Below, piece by piece: positions 1 through 4,748 of a DNA stretch of 5,148 bases. The position numbers and the translations under genes are program-made. The number at the start of each line of letters is the position of its first letter. Within the stretch, counting starts at the first letter, position 1. The notes under the pieces were generated by a model. It did not search any database and was not told where the DNA came from. It saw only the letters and a list, made by a program, of their open reading frames with translations. The stretch is from Gallionellaceae bacterium UBA6222 (GTDB lineage Bacteria > Pseudomonadota > Gammaproteobacteria > Burkholderiales > Gallionellaceae). Location of the stretch: assembly GCA_002421915.1 (NCBI GenBank), contig DISA01000056.1, positions 20,103 through 25,250 of the forward strand, in the 5' to 3' direction.

Positions 1-127
1 GGTTGACGATATGAATCTTGTTGCGATGACCGAAGATATAAGGGGCCATCTTGGGATTCCAGAAACGTGTCTGGTGGCCGAAATGGACACCCGCTTCCAG
101 CATTTGACGCATCGTTACTGCTGCCAT
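1..127 (-). CDS. rpsB: 30S ribosomal protein S2 (N-terminal part, runs off window)
   Basis: The minus-strand frame starting at ATG 127-125 gives 42 residues beginning MAAVTMRQMLEAGVHFGHQT, followed by RFWNPKM and PYIFGHRNKIHIVN. This is the very conserved N-terminus of bacterial ribosomal protein S2: the GVHFGHQTRFWNPKM block and the IHI(V/I)(N/D) block are family signatures. S2 is an essential component of the small ribosomal subunit. The start is supported by a GGAG Shine-Dalgarno (complement of 135-138) seven bases upstream. The rest of the gene, and the tsf gene that normally follows it, would lie beyond the left edge. The gene has its own sigma70-type promoter and a structured leader immediately upstream, so expression is probably set independently of the gene at 332-976. 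Identification is secure; only the 5' end can be inspected. Confidence 0.97.
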   Translation of the reverse strand, partial: MAAVTMRQMLEAGVHFGHQTRFWNPKMAPYIFGHRNKIHIVN

Positions 128-160
128 GTAATTACTCCAATCGTTAAGGGTTAAGTCTTC

Positions 161-220
161 CACTCGCCAGCCTGATCCCCAGGCATGATTTCCAAAGGGA
201 CACCCCAACATGAACGAGTG
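161..220 (-). promoter_or_regulatory. structured rpsB mRNA leader (candidate S2 autoregulatory element)
   Basis: Read as RNA from the minus strand, three helices can form with almost no unpaired bases between them. P1 pairs CACTCG (220-215) with CGAGTG (166-161). P2 pairs CATG (212-209) with CATG (187-184) and encloses a 21-nt loop containing GGGG-UGU-CCC. P3 pairs CCTG (183-180) with CAGG (174-171) around a GGGAU loop; a fifth G-C pair (184/170) is possible if P2 frays. The element ends about 34 nt before the start codon, leaving the GGAG ribosome-binding site (135-138) outside it. S2-mediated feedback on the rpsB leader is established in E. coli and related gammaproteobacteria. That this leader has the same role is inference; the pairing is seen directly. 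Confidence 0.5.
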
Positions 221-264
221 TGTGGATTAATGTTTTCCGAAGCTGCAGGATAAACAGGGCGCGC

Positions 265-293
265 ATTGTAACCGAAGCGCGGCCCCGACTCAA
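265..293 (-). promoter_or_regulatory. sigma70-type promoter of rpsB
   Basis: On the minus strand, TTGAGT (293-288) and TACAAT (270-265) are separated by exactly 17 bp. Each differs from the consensus TTGACA/TATAAT by one or two bases. Transcription would begin near 257-260, giving a leader of about 130 nt before the rpsB ATG. The bases after the -10 are GCGCGCC, a GC-rich discriminator. From knowledge of E. coli ribosomal promoters, this feature is typical of promoters repressed by ppGpp/DksA during amino-acid starvation. The -35 box lies 39 bp past the stop codon of the upstream co-directional gene. The start point is predicted from spacing only. Confidence 0.75.
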
Positions 294-294
294 C

Positions 295-308
295 GGCTGG
301 ATTCAGCC
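295..308. repeat. short inverted repeat next to the rpsB -35 box
   Basis: GGCTG (295-299) and CAGCC (304-308) form a perfect 5-bp inverted repeat around a 4-base loop. It ends two bases upstream of the rpsB -35 hexamer. It also sits 24 bp past the stop codon of the 214-residue protein gene, so it could be a weak terminator stem for that gene. However, no T-run follows it on the minus strand. On the plus strand it is followed by TTTAT, but no gene ends there. An operator role is equally possible. It is short enough to occur by chance. Confidence 0.25.
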
Positions 309-331
309 TTTATCGACCAATCCACGAAAGA

Positions 332-976
332 TTATTTCCCTGAATCACCCTCATTTTGTCCGCCGTCACTTCGCGGCCTGCCTGCCAGACCCATCTCCCC
401 GGCAAGTTCGGTGCGAAATTCCTCGAGCTTTTCATGGAAATTAGTTGCATCGCCGTAATCCAGGAATCGCCCATAGCGTGCATGCGCATTAAGCACCTTT
501 CTGGCATGCTTGATCGGGCAGAAATATTGCTCGGTGCGTGCAGTAATTTCTTGCGCGTAACCCAGCAGCCCGACGGCGTACGAGCAGTATATGCAATCCA
601 CCTTCTCGATAACATTCAGGTAAGCCAGATGCTGGTGATCGTACACGATGTAATCACCCCGCTTTACTTTGGCAACCCTGTAAATGGGGAAACAGACCAG
701 TTGATAAAGGCTGATGCACAGGTCGAAAAAAACCAACGGGACGATCATGCCGTAGATGATGGGAGCGGTCAGGTAATTTTGTGGGCGGACCGTCAAGAAC
801 CAGTGAAAAATGCCCATTCTGGCCTTGAGGTGCGCTTCCCGAATGGTATGTTCAAAAGTGATTCGCGTGCCCTTGACTTGGTAGCGCAGGCGTTCCCGCT
901 GCTCCTCGACGGCCCTTTGTAGTTCCTCTTCAAGAGTGGTTATCTGATCGAGAATCTGGCGAACCCTGCTATTCAT
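332..976 (-). CDS. membrane-associated protein of unknown function with Cys/His motif
   Basis: This encodes 214 residues. The ATG at 976-974 is preferred because a strong AGGGGGTG Shine-Dalgarno (complement of 979-986) stands a few bases before it. The frame stays open 40 codons further upstream, but that stretch lacks a comparable site. Residues 8-35 are highly charged and helical with coiled-coil character (LDQITTLEEELQRAVEEQRE). Residues 69-101 are hydrophobic and can make one or two membrane passes (YLTAPIIYGMIVPLVFFDLC). The soluble part that follows contains C128-I-Y-C131 and, 22 residues later, C153-P-I-K-H157, a pattern that could bind a metal. The C-terminal tail (about 193-214) is polar and glycine-rich and looks disordered. 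I recall similar proteins in other proteobacteria annotated only as hypothetical, but cannot name a family. No function is assigned. It reads toward rpsB and diverges from the DUF4149 gene. Confidence 0.85.
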   Translation of the reverse strand: MNSRVRQILDQITTLEEELQRAVEEQRERLRYQVKGTRITFEHTIREAHLKARMGIFHWFLTVRPQNYLTAPIIYGMIVPLVFFDLCISLYQLVCFPIYRVAKVKRGDYIVYDHQHLAYLNVIEKVDCIYCSYAVGLLGYAQEITARTEQYFCPIKHARKVLNAHARYGRFLDYGDATNFHEKLEEFRTELAGEMGLAGRPRSDGGQNEGDSGK

Positions 977-1113
977 AACACCCCCTGACAGATACGCTTT
1001 CGCGCTTGCAGGGGCCAGTATAAGCGCGATCGACCATAACTCTTTCCGGACTTTTTGGTGAGCCGGTTTTCCTGGCGGAGGGGACACTGCTTGCACGTGG
1101 TACGCTACGCACC
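977..1113. other. divergent intergenic region between two membrane-protein genes
   Basis: These 137 bp separate the ATGs of the minus-strand unknown protein (976) and the plus-strand DUF4149 protein (1114) and should hold both promoters. On the minus strand, TATACT (complement of 1017-1022) is a good -10 box and would give a leader of about 34 nt. Its -35 region, 17 bp away, reads AAAGAG, which is poor. On the plus strand, TATAAG (1019-1024) overlaps the same bases, again without a convincing -35. An 8-bp inverted repeat spans this site. Immediately before ATG 1114 there is no clear Shine-Dalgarno, only GTGG at 1097-1100. Promoter assignments here are tentative. Confidence 0.4.
1000..1029. 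repeat. perfect 8-bp inverted repeat, possible operator
   Basis: TCGCGCTT (1000-1007) and AAGCGCGA (1022-1029) are exact reverse complements separated by 14 bases. Their centres are 22 bp apart, about two helical turns, which places both arms on the same DNA face. The right arm shares one base (1022) with the candidate minus-strand -10 TATACT (1017-1022) and overlaps the plus-strand TATAAG. The symmetry suits a dimeric regulator controlling the divergent pair. A stem-loop in a transcript, or chance in GC-rich DNA, cannot be excluded. Confidence 0.4.
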
Positions 1114-1581
1114 ATGAAAAATCTCGGTCATTACCTTGCCTGTTTGTCTGTCACGGCATGGGTCGGCAGCCTGTGGGCCATCGGCTATCTCGCCACACCT
1201 GTGTTGTTTTATGCCCAACCCGACAGGCAACTTGCCGGGCTGTTGGCAGGCGAACTGTTCGTTCGCGTGGGTTATCTCGGCATGATTTGTGGCGGATATC
1301 TGCTGGGTTACCACCTTGCACAATCGGGGCGTGCCGCATGGCGCAGTGGATCGTTCCGGGTGATAGCCGGCATGCTCATGATCAGCTTGATCATCCAATT
1401 TGGCTTTCAGCCCGTCATGAGTGAACTGAAGGCATCTGTTGCGACGCCGGATGTAGTGGATAGTGCGGCTGCGGCAAAATTCAAAATACTGCACGGCCTG
1501 TCCAGCATTGCTTACCTGATCGAAAGCTTGCTGGGCATCTATCTGGTCGTCACCCGCCAGGAATTCCCTCAGGGCAAATAA
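1114..1581 (+). CDS. DUF4149 family integral membrane protein
   Basis: This 155-residue protein is predicted to cross the inner membrane four times: residues 9-31, 48-69, 83-101 and 126-147. Its sequence matches my memory of the DUF4149 (TMEM205-like) family. The N-terminal helix has W16-V-G-S-L-W-A-I-G-Y followed by a conserved Pro (T28-P29-V-L-F). A D37-R-Q-L-A-G segment leads into a second helix with G-E-L-F. The last helix is preceded by F123-K-x-L-H127-G-L-S. Length and helix count fit the family. No biochemical role is established for bacterial members. The ATG at 1114 precedes a proper first transmembrane helix, although its ribosome-binding site is weak (GTGG at 1097-1100). It stands alone on this strand, diverging from the gene at 332-976 and converging on the radical SAM gene 40 bp away. 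Confidence 0.85.
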   Translation: MKNLGHYLACLSVTAWVGSLWAIGYLATPVLFYAQPDRQLAGLLAGELFVRVGYLGMICGGYLLGYHLAQSGRAAWRSGSFRVIAGMLMISLIIQFGFQPVMSELKASVATPDVVDSAAAAKFKILHGLSSIAYLIESLLGIYLVVTRQEFPQGK

Positions 1582-1585
1582 ACGA

Positions 1586-1600
1586 GGGGAGCTTGTCCCC
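1586..1600. terminator. small hairpin between convergent genes, possible bidirectional terminator
   Basis: GGGGA (1586-1590) and TCCCC (1596-1600) form a 5-bp GC-rich stem with a 5-base loop in the 40-bp gap between two convergent stop codons (1579-1581 and 1622-1624). On the plus strand it is followed by ATTCTTC; on the minus strand by TCGTTTATTT. Both tails are only moderately T-rich. Position and shape suit a weak factor-independent terminator serving both genes, but the stem is short. Confidence 0.4.
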
Positions 1601-1621
1601 ATTCTTCACTGCACCCAGGGG

Positions 1622-2461
1622 TCAATCAGCCGTCTTCACCGTGATGCCCAAAGCGCGGATGCGCCGGGCGAACTGTTCCAGCCGGGGGTGTGACAAAGGA
1701 GACAAATGCGGTGCTTCAGGTTGCAATGACGGCCGTGCCAACCCGTACAACAGCACACCCTGCGGCTTGATTCCGTCACGCAGCACTCCCTGTAAAAAAT
1801 CCAGATAGTCATCTTCATCCTGCCTGGGCGGCGTAACCCCGTCCAGCGCGAACCAGCAGGTCTGCAGCCATGTATTGGGACAGCAAGTGACTGCCGTCGC
1901 CAGATTCTGGCGTACCTGTTCCATCGTTATTTTGGTGTTGTTGATGGCCGCCATGCCCGTTTCGCTGGCGCGATCGAGTTTGAACCAGACTTCCCCGTTG
2001 AGTTGTGCCATACGGCGCAAGCCTTGTTGCACGTTGCCGCGCTGCAGCAGGCTGCCGTTGGTGATGAGTACCAGTTTAAGGTCGGCGGGTTTGAGTTTGG
2101 CGATGAGCTCGACGACTTCGGCAAATTCCTGTGCGCTGGTCGGTTCACCGTTGCCGGAAATGGCGATGTCATTGACACGGTGCGCAGCGGGTGCCATGCG
2201 TTGCATGAAATCACCCTGCCGCAATTCGTGCAGGAAACCTCCCAATTCCTTTTCCAGCAGGGATAAATCCACGGGCGGCGCGGTGCCCAGCTTAAGATCT
2301 GGCACTTGGCAATAGATGCAGCGCCAGTTACAGGCATTGTTGGGATTGAGATTGATTCCGATAGAGACGCCGCCGGCACGCCGCGAGACCACCGGATACA
2401 CATAGCGCAACCCGGCACTGTCGCGGCTGTGGTCTGCTGTCGTTAAGGTTGAATCGGCCAC
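1622..2461 (-). CDS. radical SAM domain protein, substrate unknown
   Basis: The 279-residue product has the radical SAM signature C44-x3-C48-x2-C51 (ACNWRCIYC), which binds the [4Fe-4S] cluster that cleaves S-adenosylmethionine. The SAM-contact glycine/acidic motif follows as S102-G-N-G-E-P-T108, then VLITNGS at 131-137 and VWFKLDRA at 158-165, the expected successive strands of the partial TIM barrel. The overall pattern resembles stand-alone radical SAM proteins grouped with wyosine-type tRNA enzymes (COG0731-like). I cannot assign a substrate, and the likeness does not show that it modifies tRNA. Further cysteines occur at C193, C194 and C202. The start is GTG at 2461-2459, six bases after the nlpD stop. 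No clear Shine-Dalgarno precedes it and no alternative Met occurs before residue 86, so translation probably depends on coupling to nlpD. It is the last gene of the cluster. Confidence 0.88.
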   Translation of the reverse strand: MADSTLTTADHSRDSAGLRYVYPVVSRRAGGVSIGINLNPNNACNWRCIYCQVPDLKLGTAPPVDLSLLEKELGGFLHELRQGDFMQRMAPAAHRVNDIAISGNGEPTSAQEFAEVVELIAKLKPADLKLVLITNGSLLQRGNVQQGLRRMAQLNGEVWFKLDRASETGMAAINNTKITMEQVRQNLATAVTCCPNTWLQTCWFALDGVTPPRQDEDDYLDFLQGVLRDGIKPQGVLLYGLARPSLQPEAPHLSPLSHPRLEQFARRIRALGITVKTAD

Positions 2462-2467
2462 ACCGCG

Positions 2468-3349
2468 TCAGGACTTCACAAGGGGCAGATACCTGGCCGG
2501 ATCGACCGGTTTGCCCTGCTTGCGGATCTCGAAATGCAATTTGACCTGATCGGCATCGGTACTGCCCATCTCGGCAATCTGCTGCCCCTTGCGCACGCTC
2601 TGGCCTTCCTTCACCATGATCCGGTCGTTGTGCGCGTAAGCACTGAGGTAGGTGTTGTTGTGTTTGACGATGACCAGCTTGCCGTAGCCGCGCAGACCGC
2701 TCCCTGCATACACCACTTTGCCGGGTGCACTGGCCATGATCGCCTGCCCGCGCGCTCCGGCAATATCGATCCCTTTGCGATTGGCACTTTTGGAAAATTC
2801 GGCGACCAGTTTACCCCGGGCGGGCATCCCCCACTCCAGCGCGTCCGCGCTATCGTCACCCGCCACCGCCTCGGGTGCCCCGGGAGTTTGAATGGTTGCA
2901 GCGGAACCCTGTTCGGACTGCATCCGTTCGGCTTTGGTCAGTGCTCCAGGGGAATAGAGCAGCCTGCCGACCTTGGGCTGTGTCTTGGTTTCCCCCACTT
3001 TGGGCACGGCACGCGCGGCAACGACAGGAGGTTGTTCATCGACCGTTCCATCATCCGGAGGAATCCTCAACTCAAGCTGCTGCCCGATCCTGATTGCGGC
3101 GGGATCTTTCAAGCCGTTATATTCCGCCACCTCCAGATAGTTCAAGCCATCCTCGAAGGCGATGCTGTATAGCGTCTCCCCGGCCTGCACGGTGTGGCGC
3201 TTGATGGTATAGCGCGGTGCAGCCACTTCGGCAGCGCGGCGGACAGCGCCATATTCCACGACCGGTGCTTTATCCTTTCTGACACCGGTGCCGCACCCAC
3301 CCAAGGCAACGGCCAGCAACAGCAACAATAACTTCAGGCTCCGACTCAT
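2468..3349 (-). CDS. nlpD: NlpD-like LysM/LytM (M23) lipoprotein, degenerate active site
   Basis: The 293-residue protein starts at ATG 3349-3347, overlapping the pcm stop as ATGA. An RS-K start and a leucine-rich stretch lead to lipobox L16-G-G-C19, with Gly after the Cys, which is compatible with outer-membrane sorting. A LysM peptidoglycan-binding domain occupies about 50-97 (HTVQAGETLYSIA to IGQQLELRIP). A Pro/Ala-rich linker (98-170) follows, then a C-terminal LytM/M23 domain (172-293). Of the four M23 metal/catalytic positions, D195 (KGID), H240 (YAH) and H272 (LHFEI) remain partly in place. The first His (two before Gly193) is R191, and the first His of the HxH pair is K270. It therefore probably does not cut peptidoglycan. 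E. coli NlpD is also degenerate and activates the amidase AmiC during cell separation; the same role is inferred. The surE-pcm-nlpD order supports the name. Confidence 0.93.
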   Translation of the reverse strand: MSRSLKLLLLLLAVALGGCGTGVRKDKAPVVEYGAVRRAAEVAAPRYTIKRHTVQAGETLYSIAFEDGLNYLEVAEYNGLKDPAAIRIGQQLELRIPPDDGTVDEQPPVVAARAVPKVGETKTQPKVGRLLYSPGALTKAERMQSEQGSAATIQTPGAPEAVAGDDSADALEWGMPARGKLVAEFSKSANRKGIDIAGARGQAIMASAPGKVVYAGSGLRGYGKLVIVKHNNTYLSAYAHNDRIMVKEGQSVRKGQQIAEMGSTDADQVKLHFEIRKQGKPVDPARYLPLVKS

Positions 3350-4002
3350 ACCTTGCCCGCCAGCAAAGGAACAAATTTCACCGCATCCAGCCTGGTCTCG
3401 CGGAAGCCCTGTTCCGTGCGTTCTATCAGGTAAAGGAATTGTTCGCTGCTGCCGAGTGGCACCACCATCCTGCCGCCAATCACCAGTTGTTCTTTCAGAA
3501 CAACTGACAACGCGGGGGCGGCGCACGCCATGATGATCGCATCGAAAGGCCCCGCCTCGGCCAGGCCAGAAGTGCCGTCCGCATAACGCAGAATGACGTT
3601 GCGCACCTTCAGCTCGCGCAGCAATTTGCGTGCGCGCTCGAGGAGCGGCTGGATGCGCTCCACGCTGTAGACTTCTTTGGCCAGTTGCGCCAGCACTGCC
3701 GCCTGATAGCCGCAACCGGTGCCAATCTCCAGCACCCGCCCCAATGGCTTGCCATTGCGCAAGACCTCGAGCATGCGCGCCACGATGTAGGGTTGGGAGA
3801 TGGTCTGCCCGTAATTGATGGGCAATGCCACATCGTCGTAGGCGCGGCCGGCCAATGCCTCATCCACGAACAAATGGCGCGGCACACTGCTCATCGCCGC
3901 CAATACCGCCTCATCGCGGATACCCTGCGCGCGCAAACGCTCGATCAAGCGCCCGCGTGTGCGCGCCGAGGTCATGCCGATCCCGGTGTGTTGCAGATTC
4001 AC
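3346..4002 (-). CDS. pcm: protein-L-isoaspartate O-methyltransferase
   Basis: Pcm transfers a methyl group from SAM to isoaspartyl residues in aged proteins, starting their repair in the cytoplasm. The 218-residue frame shows VPRHLFVDEAL (40-50), the GQTISQPY block (65-72), SAM-binding motif I V90-L-E-I-G-T-G-C-G-Y99, acidic E115 (SVER), A141-D-G143, F153-D-A-I-I157, and a FVPL ending, all as in the family. The GTG at 4002-4000 is chosen because it overlaps the surE stop as GTGA and has a G-rich stretch just before it. The in-frame ATG at 3975-3973 would give 209 residues, close to the 208 of E. coli Pcm. The nine extra residues (ending GIG before MTS) are plausible from memory of other betaproteobacterial Pcm proteins, so the start remains open. 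The 3' end overlaps nlpD by 4 nt. Confidence 0.95.
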   Translation of the reverse strand: MNLQHTGIGMTSARTRGRLIERLRAQGIRDEAVLAAMSSVPRHLFVDEALAGRAYDDVALPINYGQTISQPYIVARMLEVLRNGKPLGRVLEIGTGCGYQAAVLAQLAKEVYSVERIQPLLERARKLLRELKVRNVILRYADGTSGLAEAGPFDAIIMACAAPALSVVLKEQLVIGGRMVVPLGSSEQFLYLIERTEQGFRETRLDAVKFVPLLAGKV

Positions 4003-4748
4003 TCCACCGCCCCCATCCAGGCACGTACCGCATCCATTTGGCCGTACTGGGTCAGATCAATCTGCAACGGGGTAATCGAGACCCTTCCCGCCGCAATAGC
4101 GGCAAAATCGGTCCCCTCACCCGCGTCCTGCGCCTTGCCCACCGGCCCGACCCAGTAGATGGGCTGGCCGTGCGGATTGGCGGTCTTGATCACCGGCTCC
4201 GCCTTGTGCCGCCTGCCGAGGCGGGTTACTTCCATGCCCTGCAGTTCCGCATAGTGCACGTCCGGCACGTTCACGTTGAGCAGCCATGGCTGTGGATGCG
4301 GCAGACGCCGGAACCGTTGCACCAGCTCTTCCGCCACGCGCGCGGCTGTTTCGTAATGCGCTTCCGCATGGCCGACGAGGGAAACCGCGATCGCCGGAAC
4401 ACCGAGCAGAAACCCCTCGGTCGCCGCTGCCACGGTGCCGGAGTAGATGGTGTCATCCCCCATGTTGGCACCGGAATTGATGCCGGACACGATGATATCG
4501 GGCTGCATGTCCAGCATTCCGGTCACGGCCAGGTGCACACAGTCGGTGGGGGTGCCGTCCACGTAGTAAAAGCCGCTGGGGGCGCGTTTCAGATTGAGCG
4601 GACGATTCAGCGTGAGCGAATTGCTCGCCCCGCTGCGGTCGCGCTCCGGCGCCACTACCACCACTTCTCCCAGCGCCGACAAATGCTGCGCCAGGCAGGC
4701 CAGACCGGGCGCGAAGTAGCCGTCGTCGTTGCTGATCAGAATGCGCAT
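3999..4748 (-). CDS. surE: 5'/3'-nucleotidase SurE (stationary-phase survival protein)
   Basis: SurE is a metal-dependent phosphatase that dephosphorylates nucleoside 5'- and 3'-monophosphates. The 249-residue product begins MRILISNDDG, giving the metal ligands D8 and D9. It continues with VVAPERDRSGAS (31-42, containing ligand S39), GTPTDCV (65-71), and S88-G-I-N-S-G-A-N-M-G-D-D99 with the ligand Asn (N91/N95), then YSGTVAAATEG. The C-terminal GTDFAAI and VSITPLQIDLT blocks are also family-typical. Length matches the usual 250 or so. ATG 4748-4746 shares one base with the apbC stop (TGATG). I see no Shine-Dalgarno in the preceding 20 bases, so re-initiation by ribosomes finishing apbC is likely. 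Its 3' end overlaps pcm by 4 nt. The active-site motifs are intact. Confidence 0.97.
   Translation of the reverse strand: MRILISNDDGYFAPGLACLAQHLSALGEVVVVAPERDRSGASNSLTLNRPLNLKRAPSGFYYVDGTPTDCVHLAVTGMLDMQPDIIVSGINSGANMGDDTIYSGTVAAATEGFLLGVPAIAVSLVGHAEAHYETAARVAEELVQRFRRLPHPQPWLLNVNVPDVHYAELQGMEVTRLGRRHKAEPVIKTANPHGQPIYWVGPVGKAQDAGEGTDFAAIAAGRVSITPLQIDLTQYGQMDAVRAWMGAVE

Noticed and set aside
295..308. Factor-independent terminator of the gene at 332-976
   Set aside because: The 5-bp stem has no T-run behind it on the minus strand, so it is listed only as a short inverted repeat.
356..922. Open frame of 188 codons on the plus strand
   Set aside because: It is antisense to the unknown membrane protein. 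That strand has the strong Shine-Dalgarno and a coherent membrane topology; this one has neither.
977..1096. 40-codon N-terminal extension of the unknown membrane protein
   Set aside because: The extension lacks a good ribosome-binding site and would cover the putative promoter and palindrome. The internal ATG at 976 has a strong AGGGGGTG site.
1105..1602. Open frame of 165 codons on the minus strand
   Set aside because: It is antisense to the DUF4149 gene, whose four hydrophobic helices and family motifs identify the coding strand.
2534..3172. Open frame of 212 codons on the plus strand
   Set aside because: It is antisense to the LysM/LytM region of nlpD, with no ribosome-binding site or recognisable domain.
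3350..3715. Upstream extension of the nlpD frame
   Set aside because: The extension overlaps pcm and is Arg-rich low-complexity sequence. The ATG at 3349 is followed directly by a lipoprotein signal peptide, so it is the true start.
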